From assembly GCF_024055635.1 (NCBI RefSeq), contig NZ_JAMXMB010000031.1, forward strand, positions 1-64,000: a stretch of 64,000 bases of DNA. Reading direction: 5' to 3'. Made by a program: the position numbers and the translations under genes. A model generated the notes under the pieces. That model ran no database searches and was not told the DNA's origin. It worked only from the letters and a program-made list of their open reading frames with translations. The number at the start of each line of letters is the position of its first letter. Within the stretch, counting starts at the first letter, position 1. Of this stretch, positions 1-6,917 are shown in pieces. The DNA comes from Microbacterium yannicii. Its GTDB lineage: Bacteria > Actinomycetota > Actinomycetes > Actinomycetales > Microbacteriaceae.

Positions 1-173
1 CGACAGCGACGCGCGACAACTCTTGGCGACTCGCCAAAATGCACCGGCGAGGGAGAACCGTCCGCCGGGCACGCGCAGGTGCGGCGGGCTTCCGCAGCGC
101 CCGCCGCACCCGGTCCGGTCCGGTCACGCCAGCTCCAGGCGGGCTTCCGCAGCGCCCGCCGCACCCGGTCTGG
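1..173. repeat. Intergenic repeats at left edge
   Basis: No gene is seen here. Positions 23-37 carry the palindrome TTGGCGACTCGCCAA, the same element that is arrayed at 18348-18683. From about 84 on, a unit of about 55 bp (GC-rich, ending near ACGCCAGCTC) occurs twice, at 84-138 and 139-193. The second copy overlaps the last codons and stop of the aldo/keto reductase gene, so the first copy looks like a duplication of that gene's 3' end. Confidence 0.6.
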
Positions 174-1220
174 CTACGCCAGCTCGAGGCGCGCCCGCAC
201 CTCGGCGTCCGGCACGAGGTCGGCGGCGTCGAGGCGCTCGCGCACCTCGGGCTCGAGCACGAGGTCTGCGGCGGCGAGCGCCTCCTCGAGCTGCGCGACG
301 CTCGAGATGCCGACCACCGGGATGACCGGCACCGGCCCGCCGAGGAGCCATGCGAGCGCGACCTGGTTGGGCGTCGCACCGATCTCGGACGCGACGTCGT
401 GCAGCACTCCGAGGCGCTCCCGGTTCGACGCGTGGCGCATGGGCGCCCACATCGGCTTGTCGTCTCGCGTGAACGCGCCCTGGTGCAGCGGCGAGTACGC
501 CGTGATGGTCAGCGGAGGCCGCCCCGCGGCATCCGTATCCGTCCCTCCGCCCAGGGATCCCACGTAGTCCAAGAGCTCGACCGACACGTCGTTCGTACGC
601 CCCGCTGCCGGGCTCGGGTAGACGTAGCTGTAGCCCTGCTGCACGACGCCGTACGGGTCGACGCCCTGACGCAGCGCCTCCTCCCGCGCTTCGACGAGAC
701 GCCAGAGCGCGACGTTCGAGATGCCGGCGATGCCGACGAGCCCCTCGCGCTGCAGCTGCCCGAAAGCGGCGACGGTCTCGGCGAGAGGCGTCTCGCGGTC
801 GTCCACGTGCCCGTACAGCACGTCGATGCGGTCGATGCCGAGGTGCTGCAGGCTGAGGCGCGCCTCGCGCGCGACGACCTCGCCCGACAGGCCCTGGAAG
901 TTCGTCGGCTCGACGTTCTGCAGCGGCAGCGCGGGGTCCTTCTTCGCGGCGCCGAGCTTGGTGGCCAGGCGCACGTCGCCGAGGCCGCCGCGGCGGCGGA
1001 TCCACTCGCCGAGCACGTCCTCGCTGTCGCGGCCGTGGCCACCCACCCACGCGTTGTAGTTGTTCGCGGTGTCGACGAACGTGCCGCCGGCGTCGGCGAA
1101 CCGGTCGAGGATCGCGAGGGATGTCGCGGTGTCGGTGCGCGTGCCGAAGAACATGGTGCCGAGGCACAGCGTCGAGACCTCGAACGAGGTGGATCCGTTG
1201 GAGATGGTGCGGTACTGCAT
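174..1220 (-). CDS. Aldo/keto reductase
   Basis: This 348-residue protein is an NADPH-dependent aldo/keto reductase of the YghZ/MocA-like group, which reduces small aldehydes or ketones in the cytoplasm. It has the family tetrad: Asp and Tyr in FVDTANNYN, Lys in LATKLG and His in VLYGHVDD. The C-terminal part has the cofactor-binding VIPVVGISS segment. The start at 1220 is chosen because AGGAAGG lies just upstream; a longer reading to 1253 has no such site. It is divergent from the MocR regulator, with about 70 bp between them, so it is a plausible target of that regulator. Substrate unknown. Confidence 0.88.
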   Translation of the reverse strand: MQYRTISNGSTSFEVSTLCLGTMFFGTRTDTATSLAILDRFADAGGTFVDTANNYNAWVGGHGRDSEDVLGEWIRRRGGLGDVRLATKLGAAKKDPALPLQNVEPTNFQGLSGEVVAREARLSLQHLGIDRIDVLYGHVDDRETPLAETVAAFGQLQREGLVGIAGISNVALWRLVEAREEALRQGVDPYGVVQQGYSYVYPSPAAGRTNDVSVELLDYVGSLGGGTDTDAAGRPPLTITAYSPLHQGAFTRDDKPMWAPMRHASNRERLGVLHDVASEIGATPNQVALAWLLGGPVPVIPVVGISSVAQLEEALAAADLVLEPEVRERLDAADLVPDAEVRARLELA

Positions 1221-1291
1221 GACGGTCCCTTCCTGGGGTTGGCGTGCTCCCATCGTGCTGGGCGAACGGTCTGGGAGTACGATCCGATTCC

Positions 1292-2791
1292 ATGGCAGAA
1301 GTCCAGACCAATCCGGTCGCGTGGGAGACGCTGCTCGACCTCTCGGCCTACGCCGGCCCCCGCCACGTACGGCTCGAGCTGGCCGTGAGGGATGCCGTCG
1401 CCACCGGTCGGCTGCCCTCCGGCGCGGTGCTTCCCCCGAGCCGGCTGCTCGCGACGTCGCTGGGAGTCTCCCGCTGGGTGGTCACCGAGGTGTACGGACG
1501 TCTCGCGGCCGAGGGGATCCTCGACGCCCGCACGGGTTCGGGCACCCGCGTCGCCGCGCGGGTCGACGTCGCCGCGGCCCGCTCGGCCGCGCCACCCGCC
1601 GAGCAGCAGCGGCGCCCCCGCTTCGACCTCACCCCCGGCGTCCCCGACCTGCGGCACGCTCCCCGCGCGCTGTGGCTGCGGGCGATGACCGAGGCACTGG
1701 CCGACACGCCCGACGCGGAGCTCTTCCCGCTCGACGGCGACGTCCCGGGGGCCCGGGCGGCGCTCGCCGCCTACCTGGCGCGCTCGCGCTTCGCCAGGGC
1801 GGATGCCGACACGGTCGTCGTCACGCACGGCGCCGCCGACGGCATGCGACGGGTGGCGCGCGCACTGCACGGCCTGGGGCACCGCGCGCTCCTCGTGGAG
1901 GATCCGTCGTGGCACCGCATGCGTCACGTCGCGGCGGCCGAGGGCCTCACCCCCGTGCCCGTCCGGGTCGACGAGCACGGTGTCGACGTCGACGCGCTGG
2001 TGGCGGCATCCGTACGCACCGGCGCGTGCGCCGCGCTCGTGACCCCCGCGCACCAGTTCCCCGTCGGCGTGCCTCTCTCGGCCGAGCGACGCGAACGCCT
2101 GATCGCCTGGGCCCGCACGTGCGAGGGCGTCGTGATCGAGGACGACTACGACGCGGAGTTCCGCTACGACCGCCGGCCGATCGGCGCGCTGCAGGCGATG
2201 GCACCGGAACGCGTCGTGCTCGCCGGCAGCCTCAGCAAGACCGCCACGCCGGCGCTCGGCATCGGATGGCTGGTCCTGCCGCCGTGGCTGCGGGATGCCA
2301 TGACACCGGGAGGTGTGCGCGGTGCGGATGCGGCCGCACCGTCGACGATCGACCAGCTCGCCCTCGCGCGCTTCCTCACGACCGGGGGCCTCGACCGCCA
2401 CCTGCGCGGTGCCCGCGCGCGGTACCGGCGCCGCCGGGAGGCGCTGCTCACGGCCCTCGCCCGCGCGCTGCCCGAGTGCCGCGTGTCGGGCATCGCGGCG
2501 GGCCTCCACCTCGTGCTCGACCTGCCTCCCGGCGTGCGCGCGACCGATGTCGTGCGCGCCGGCGCCGCCCACGATGTCGCGCTGACCGACATCCGCCGGT
2601 ATCGCGTCTCGCCCGATGCGCCCGCGCCGGAGCGGCTGGTGCTCGGCTACGGCGACCTCGCCGACCCGCTGGTCGACGAGGCGGTGAGCCTCCTCGCCGC
2701 CGCCGTCCGCGAGGCGGCGGTGCCAGGCGGGACGCCGCCACAGGTCGCCGCCGGCGGCGAAGGCCCGCGCCGGGTCGGCGCCGCCCGATAG
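1292..2791 (+). CDS. MocR/GntR-type transcriptional regulator with aminotransferase domain
   Basis: This 499-residue protein has an N-terminal GntR winged helix (about residues 20-90, with SRLLATSLGVSR as recognition helix) and a C-terminal class I aminotransferase domain (about 110-490). The PLP lysine is K316 in AGSLSKTATP. MocR proteins sense PLP or an amino-acid-like ligand; PdxR is the best-known member, but no pdxS/pdxT genes are nearby. The start at 1292 fits a TACGAT hexamer at 1278-1283, giving an almost leaderless message. It probably controls itself and the divergent aldo/keto reductase (inference from position). Confidence 0.88.
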   Translation: MAEVQTNPVAWETLLDLSAYAGPRHVRLELAVRDAVATGRLPSGAVLPPSRLLATSLGVSRWVVTEVYGRLAAEGILDARTGSGTRVAARVDVAAARSAAPPAEQQRRPRFDLTPGVPDLRHAPRALWLRAMTEALADTPDAELFPLDGDVPGARAALAAYLARSRFARADADTVVVTHGAADGMRRVARALHGLGHRALLVEDPSWHRMRHVAAAEGLTPVPVRVDEHGVDVDALVAASVRTGACAALVTPAHQFPVGVPLSAERRERLIAWARTCEGVVIEDDYDAEFRYDRRPIGALQAMAPERVVLAGSLSKTATPALGIGWLVLPPWLRDAMTPGGVRGADAAAPSTIDQLALARFLTTGGLDRHLRGARARYRRRREALLTALARALPECRVSGIAAGLHLVLDLPPGVRATDVVRAGAAHDVALTDIRRYRVSPDAPAPERLVLGYGDLADPLVDEAVSLLAAAVREAAVPGGTPPQVAAGGEGPRRVGAAR

Positions 2792-2800
2792 GGTCGCCGC

Positions 2801-3373
2801 ATGGGTGCGCTCGACGATGGCGAGAAGGTGGAAGCAGCGGATGCCGCGGCCTGGCGCGCGTGGCTGGACGCGAACCATCGCACCTCCAAGGGAGCATGGC
2901 TGGTGCGGGCGCGGCCGGGCTCGGGGCTCGGGTTCGTGGCCTACGAGGACGCCATCAGGCAGGCGCTGTGCTTCGGGTGGATCGACGGCCCCGTGCGGTC
3001 GTTCGACGACGAGCGCGGCGGGCTCTGGTTCGCCCCACGACGCTCCTCGAGCGGCTGGGCCGCGACCAACAAGGCGCGAGTCGCAGAGCTCGAGGCCGAC
3101 GGGCTGCTCACGGAAGCCGGCATCCGTGCCATCGAGCTCGCGAAGCAGAACGGATCGTGGGCCGTGCTCGACAATGCCGAAGCGATGCGCGAGCCCGACG
3201 ACCTGGCCGCCGCCCTGGACGCCGTGCCGTCCGCACGCAGCGCCTGGGACGCCTTCCCTCCCTCGAGTCGCAAGATCGGCATCGCGAGCGTCGACTCGGC
3301 GCGCCGGCCCGAGACGCGCGCTGCGCGCATCGCGAAGGTCGTCACGGATGCTGTCGAGGGGAAGCGGCCGTGA
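2801..3373 (+). CDS. YdeI/OmpD-associated family protein
   Basis: This 190-residue protein matches the YdeI/OmpD-associated (bacteriocin-protection) family: W-x-x-WL near the N terminus, then YEDAIRQALCFGWIDG, a basic RRSSSGWAATNK stretch and a helical C-terminal part with AWDAFPPSSR. Its biochemical role is not established. It follows the MocR gene by 9 bp. A TAGGGT hexamer at 2789-2794, which includes the MocR stop codon, lies 6 nt before the ATG, so it may have its own leaderless promoter. Confidence 0.82.
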   Translation: MGALDDGEKVEAADAAAWRAWLDANHRTSKGAWLVRARPGSGLGFVAYEDAIRQALCFGWIDGPVRSFDDERGGLWFAPRRSSSGWAATNKARVAELEADGLLTEAGIRAIELAKQNGSWAVLDNAEAMREPDDLAAALDAVPSARSAWDAFPPSSRKIGIASVDSARRPETRAARIAKVVTDAVEGKRP

Positions 3374-3495
3374 TCTCGCCGGCCGAGCAGACGCTGCTGC
3401 TCTCGATCTCGGCCCTCATCGTGCTCACCACCCTGGCGCTACTGGTCTGGCGGCTCTGGCGCGGACGCGGACGCGGACGCGACCACGACGACTGA
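3370..3495 (+). CDS. Small single-pass membrane protein
   Basis: This is a 41-residue reading frame starting with GTG, whose start overlaps the stop of the YdeI-like gene (GTGA). It has a short polar start, one membrane helix (LLLSISALIVLTTLALLVW) and a basic tail rich in Arg-Gly ending in DHDD. The overlap suggests translational coupling. There is no recognised family; it could be spurious, but the hydrophobic/basic pattern is typical of real small membrane proteins. Confidence 0.5.
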   Translation: MISPAEQTLLLSISALIVLTTLALLVWRLWRGRGRGRDHDD

Positions 3496-3570
3496 TCGCC
3501 GGATCAGCGCGCGCGATCGCAGGATCCGCGGACGACCGACAGCACGATCAGCGCGCAACGGAGCACGGGA

Positions 3571-4458
3571 TCAGCGCGCCACCTCCGCCTCGGCGTCGAG
3601 CCAGCCGAGCTTGTCGGGGTTCGCGATCGAGTAGATCCGCGTGATGCGCCCCTCCTCGACGGTGAGACTGACGACACCGGCGAGCTCGCCGTCGAGCTCC
3701 ACCCGGATCCCCGGCTGCCCGTTGACCCAGCTCGGTGACGCCACGAGCGTGCCGTCGACCTTCGAAATCCCGCCGATGAGGTAGCGCGCCAGGCGCTCCG
3801 CGCCGACGATCGGCCGCCGCGCGGCACCCCGCACCTTGCCGCCGCCGTCCGCGACCGAGACGACGTCGGGGGCGAGCACATCCATGAGCCCCTGCAGATC
3901 GCCCGTGTTGAGCGCCGCGACCAGCCGTTGCACGGCTTCCTCATGTTCGGCTGGAACGACGCGCACACGGGGTCTGCGGGCGGCGACGTGGTCCTTCGCC
4001 CGGTGCGCGATCTGCCGGACGGCCGCAGGAGTCTTGCCCACGGCATCCGCGATCTCGTCGTACGGCACGTCGAACACCTCGCGCAGCACGAAGACGGCGC
4101 GCTCGGCGGGGCCGAGCGTCTCGAGCACGGTGAGCATCGCGATGGAGAGGTTCTCGGCGAGCTCGACGTCTTCCGCCACGTCGGGGCTGGTGAGCAGCGG
4201 CTCAGGCAGCCACTCCCCGACGTAATCCTCACGACGCCGCGACACCGTGCGCAGATGGTTGAGCGCCTGGCGCGTGACGATGCGCACCAGATAGGCGCGC
4301 GGCTCCTGCACGGTGTCGCGATCGACCGCCGCCCAGCGCAGCCACGACTCCTGCAGCACATCCTCGGCGTCGGCCGCCGAGCCGAGCATCTCGTAGGCGA
4401 CCGTGAACAGCAGATTGCGGTGCTCCACGAACGGATCGGCGACGTGAGCGGTGCTCAT
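3571..4458 (-). CDS. sigJ: ECF41-group RNA polymerase sigma factor (SigJ-like)
   Basis: This 295-residue sigma factor has sigma-2 (about 9-72) and sigma-4 (about 110-165) regions followed by a SnoaL-like C-terminal domain. Three signatures described for group ECF41 are all visible: WLPEP (83-87) in the linker, DGGGK at the start of the extension and NPDKL near the end. In this group the fused domain takes the place of an anti-sigma factor. The start at 4458 has a TAGGCT hexamer 7 nt upstream that overlaps the stop codon of the preceding gene, so it may also be made from its own leaderless message. The preceding gene is the usual ECF41 partner. Confidence 0.9.
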   Translation of the reverse strand: MSTAHVADPFVEHRNLLFTVAYEMLGSAADAEDVLQESWLRWAAVDRDTVQEPRAYLVRIVTRQALNHLRTVSRRREDYVGEWLPEPLLTSPDVAEDVELAENLSIAMLTVLETLGPAERAVFVLREVFDVPYDEIADAVGKTPAAVRQIAHRAKDHVAARRPRVRVVPAEHEEAVQRLVAALNTGDLQGLMDVLAPDVVSVADGGGKVRGAARRPIVGAERLARYLIGGISKVDGTLVASPSWVNGQPGIRVELDGELAGVVSLTVEEGRITRIYSIANPDKLGWLDAEAEVAR

Positions 4459-4468
4459 GACGGCGAGC

Positions 4469-5059
4469 CTACGCGCGGGCTGCGACGGCCGGTCGCTGGG
4501 CCAGAGGCGGCAGACCACAGGAGTCCGAGAACTGCTCGGAGCGGATGCCGAGCGCCACGTTCATGCGGGCCGACATGTTCATGAACGCGACGCGGGCCGC
4601 GAGCTCGATGAGGCCCGCTTCGCCGAGCTGCTCGAGCAGGGCGCCCGACAGCTCGTCGGTCACCGCCGGGGGCGTCTGACTGGCCGCCTCGGCGTACTCC
4701 ATCACCTGCCGCTCGAGCGGGGTGAACAGCGTCGAGTCGCGCCAGCGCGGAACCTCGCGCACCTTCTCCGCGTCGACGCCGCGATTGCGCGACCTGAAGT
4801 AGTTGAAGTCGAGGCAGAAGCTGCAGCCGATCGTCGCGGCCGCCGCCATCCCGGCGAAGGTCGCCAGGTCCGGGTCGAGCTCGTGCCAGTGCTCGACCTT
4901 CTGGCCGATGCCCATCGAGTCCTTCATGACGGCCTTGTGGTGCCACAGCACGCCGACCGAGTCGGGCACGCGGCCGACCATCTTCCGGGCCGCCGCTTTG
5001 ATGAGGGCGCCGTAGACGCCGGTGACCTCGGTCGCGGGGATGCGGGTCGTCTCGGTCAT
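4469..5059 (-). CDS. Carboxymuconolactone decarboxylase/AhpD-like protein
   Basis: This 196-residue protein belongs to the carboxymuconolactone decarboxylase-like superfamily. It has a CxxC (CSFC, about residue 76) in the helix where AhpD-type peroxidase partners carry their redox cysteines, but lacks the histidine that usually follows. Genes of this family are the typical neighbours and targets of ECF41 sigma factors. The start at 5059 follows a good GGAGGAAGA site. It ends 10 bp before the sigma gene, forming a two-gene unit, and carries an ECF41-like promoter upstream. The substrate is unknown. Confidence 0.85.
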   Translation of the reverse strand: MTETTRIPATEVTGVYGALIKAAARKMVGRVPDSVGVLWHHKAVMKDSMGIGQKVEHWHELDPDLATFAGMAAAATIGCSFCLDFNYFRSRNRGVDAEKVREVPRWRDSTLFTPLERQVMEYAEAASQTPPAVTDELSGALLEQLGEAGLIELAARVAFMNMSARMNVALGIRSEQFSDSCGLPPLAQRPAVAARA

Positions 5060-5099
5060 GTCTTCCTCCATGTCGTGGGAACGAGTCCTTCGACATGGA

Positions 5100-5126
5100 G
5101 ACACCGGCCGACCCGGGCGTGTGACA
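5100..5126 (-). promoter_or_regulatory. ECF41-type promoter
   Basis: On the minus strand TGTCACA (5120-5126) is followed after 16 nt by TGTC (5100-5103). The ECF41 consensus, as I recall it, is TGTCACA, a spacer of about 16 nt, then CGTC. The site lies about 40 bp before the start of the carboxymuconolactone decarboxylase-like gene, which suggests autoregulation of this operon by the sigma factor encoded second. Confidence 0.7.
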
Positions 5127-5233
5127 TCGCCGCGGAAATCGCGACCGCGACAGTTTGCTGCGGGCGCTGCGCCACGCGACGCCGCGCTCGCCGGAAACTG
5201 CCGCGCTCGCGTCGCTGCGCGTGCTCCCGAGCG

Positions 5234-5812
5234 CTACTGCGCTTCGAGCCCGAGGTCGTCGAGGTCGATCGCGGCCAGCCACTGCAGACCCGCCGCCTCG
5301 ACGGCGGCCTGCGCCCCGGTCTTGCGGTCGACGATGACGGCGACGGCCACCGGCTCCGCGCCCTCGCGGCGCAGCGCCTCGACGGCCTTGAGCGCGGACT
5401 GACCCGTGGTCGAGGTGTCCTCCAGCACGACGACACGCTTGCCCGCGACATCCGCCCCCTCCACCTGACGGCCGCGACCGTGGTCCTTGGGCTCCTTGCG
5501 CACGACGAAGGCGTCCAGCGGGGTATGGGTGCGTGCCGACTCGTGCATCACGGCGTTCGCGATGGGGTCGGCGCCGAGCGTCAGGCCGCCGACGGCGACG
5601 ATGCCGTCCACGTCGCGGATGAGGTCGAGCATGATGCGCCCGATCGACGGCGCCGCCCGGTGGTCGAGGGTGAGCTTGCGCATGTCGACGTAGTACGTCG
5701 CCTTCTTGCCGCTCGACAGCGTGAAGTCGCCGTGGAACACCGCCTCGTCCTGGATGAGGGCGATCAGGTACTGGCGATCGGCTTCGAGCGCGGGCGTGGA
5801 GGCGACGGTCAT
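5234..5812 (-). CDS. pyrE: Orotate phosphoribosyltransferase
   Basis: This 192-residue enzyme converts orotate and PRPP to OMP in pyrimidine synthesis. It shows FTLSSGKKATYYVDMR, the FVVRKEPKDHGRGRQVEG loop and the PRPP-binding motif VVVLEDTSTTGQSA. The start at 5812 is set by the family N terminus; TAGACT lies 7 nt upstream (minus strand, 5820-5825), so the message is probably leaderless. It is divergent from xth with 60 bp between the two starts. No other pyr gene is nearby, as is usual for a stand-alone actinobacterial pyrE. Confidence 0.93.
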   Translation of the reverse strand: MTVASTPALEADRQYLIALIQDEAVFHGDFTLSSGKKATYYVDMRKLTLDHRAAPSIGRIMLDLIRDVDGIVAVGGLTLGADPIANAVMHESARTHTPLDAFVVRKEPKDHGRGRQVEGADVAGKRVVVLEDTSTTGQSALKAVEALRREGAEPVAVAVIVDRKTGAQAAVEAAGLQWLAAIDLDDLGLEAQ

Positions 5813-5819
5813 GGTGACG

Positions 5820-5865
5820 AGTCTACGGATGCCGCTTCGTCGACGTCCTCGGCCCCGCCTAGGCT
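5820..5865. promoter_or_regulatory. Divergent leaderless -10 pair between pyrE and xth
   Basis: TAGACT on the minus strand (5820-5825) lies 7 nt from the pyrE start, and TAGGCT on the plus strand (5860-5865) lies 7 nt from the xth start. No Shine-Dalgarno site fits in either gap. This is the clearest example of the leaderless arrangement seen throughout the window. Confidence 0.55.
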
Positions 5866-5872
5866 TGATCCC

Positions 5873-6730
5873 ATGCGCCTGGCCACCTGGAACGTGAACT
5901 CCATCCGCGCGCGGATCGACCGCATCGTCGACTTCGCAGTGCGCGAGCACATCGACGTGCTGGCGATGCAGGAGATCAAGTGCAAGACCGAGCAGTTCCC
6001 GTTCGACCGCTTCGAGGAGGCGGGCTACCACGTCGAGGCGTACGGCTTCTCGCAGTGGAACGGTGTCGCGATCGCGAGCCGAGAGCCGCTCACGAACGTG
6101 CGCACGGCGTTCCCCGGCATGCCGGGCTTCGAGAAGGGGCGCCCTTCGACAGGCTCAGGGCAGGCGCCTGACGCACCGCAGGAGGCACGCGCGATCGGCG
6201 CGACCGTCGGCGGTGTCGAGGTGTGGAGTCTGTACGTCCCGAACGGCCGCGCGCTCGGCGACCCGCACTACTTCTACAAGCTCGACTGGCTGTCGGCGCT
6301 CGAGCAGTACACCCGGGAGTCCCTGACGGCGAACCCCGATCTGGCGCTCGCGCTCGTCGGCGATTTCAACATCGCTCCGACGGATGCCGACAACGGCGAT
6401 CCCGCCGTCGTGCAGGGCTTCGCGACCCACGTGTCGCCGCCCGAGCGCGCGGCGTTCGCTGCGCTCGAGACCGCAGGGCTGCAGGACGTGGTGCGCCCCC
6501 TGGTTCCGACCGGCTTCACGTACTGGGACTACAAGCAGCTGCGCTTCCCCCGCAACGAGGGCATGCGCATCGACTTCATCCTCGGCTCGCACGCGATCGC
6601 GGATGCCGTCACCGGCGCGACGATCCACCGCAACGAGCGCAAGGGCGAAGCGCCCAGCGACCACGTGCCCGTCGTCGTGGACCTCGATCTCGAGGGCCCC
6701 GACGACGACGATCGCCCCATGATCTTCTAG
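5873..6730 (+). CDS. xth: Exodeoxyribonuclease III (AP endonuclease)
   Basis: This 285-residue enzyme of the ExoIII/APE1 family cleaves at abasic sites and trims 3' ends in base-excision repair. Seen motifs are WNVNSIRAR, the metal-binding MQEIKC, the catalytic VGDFNIAP and the C-terminal SDHVPVV. The family is usually about 255-270 residues. The extra length is an in-frame insert at about residues 88-102 that contains the repeat CCCTTCGACAGGCTCAGGG (6142-6160). The start at 5873 is leaderless, with TAGGCT 7 nt upstream. Confidence 0.92.
   Translation: MRLATWNVNSIRARIDRIVDFAVREHIDVLAMQEIKCKTEQFPFDRFEEAGYHVEAYGFSQWNGVAIASREPLTNVRTAFPGMPGFEKGRPSTGSGQAPDAPQEARAIGATVGGVEVWSLYVPNGRALGDPHYFYKLDWLSALEQYTRESLTANPDLALALVGDFNIAPTDADNGDPAVVQGFATHVSPPERAAFAALETAGLQDVVRPLVPTGFTYWDYKQLRFPRNEGMRIDFILGSHAIADAVTGATIHRNERKGEAPSDHVPVVVDLDLEGPDDDDRPMIF
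6142..6160 (+). repeat. Dispersed CCTTCGACAGGCTCAGG repeat inside xth
   Basis: The sequence CCCTTCGACAGGCTCAGGG is a short imperfect palindrome that I recognise as a dispersed repeat common in GC-rich bacteria. It lies inside the xth reading frame and adds a Ser/Thr/Gly-rich peptide without breaking the frame. A second, reverse-oriented copy of the core is at 37430-37443. Confidence 0.7.
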
Positions 6731-6917
6731 ACGCTCTCGAAAAAACTTCTCTCGCTCGCGTCATGATCCGGCGCCGGCGGCGTCTTGCCTGGTGTACCCC
6801 CCGTTGTGCGCGCACCAGGGGAGCCTCCAACAGCGGTTTCCCAGCGCGCATCGTTAGCCTGGCGCCGATCTGCCGTCGCCGGCGGAACCCCGAAGCGCCC
6901 CCCGGCGAGGAGATATC

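Noticed and set aside
509..2878. Very long minus-strand open frame (789 codons) over the aldo/keto reductase and MocR genes
   Set aside because: It is antisense to two well-supported genes, is rich in Arg/Gly/Asp low-complexity sequence and matches no family. Such frames are expected in 70% GC DNA.
3370..3570. tRNA-like or ncRNA gene between the small membrane protein and the sigma gene
   Set aside because: No acceptor stem, TPsiC-like motif or stable fold was found; no tRNA was recognised anywhere in the window.
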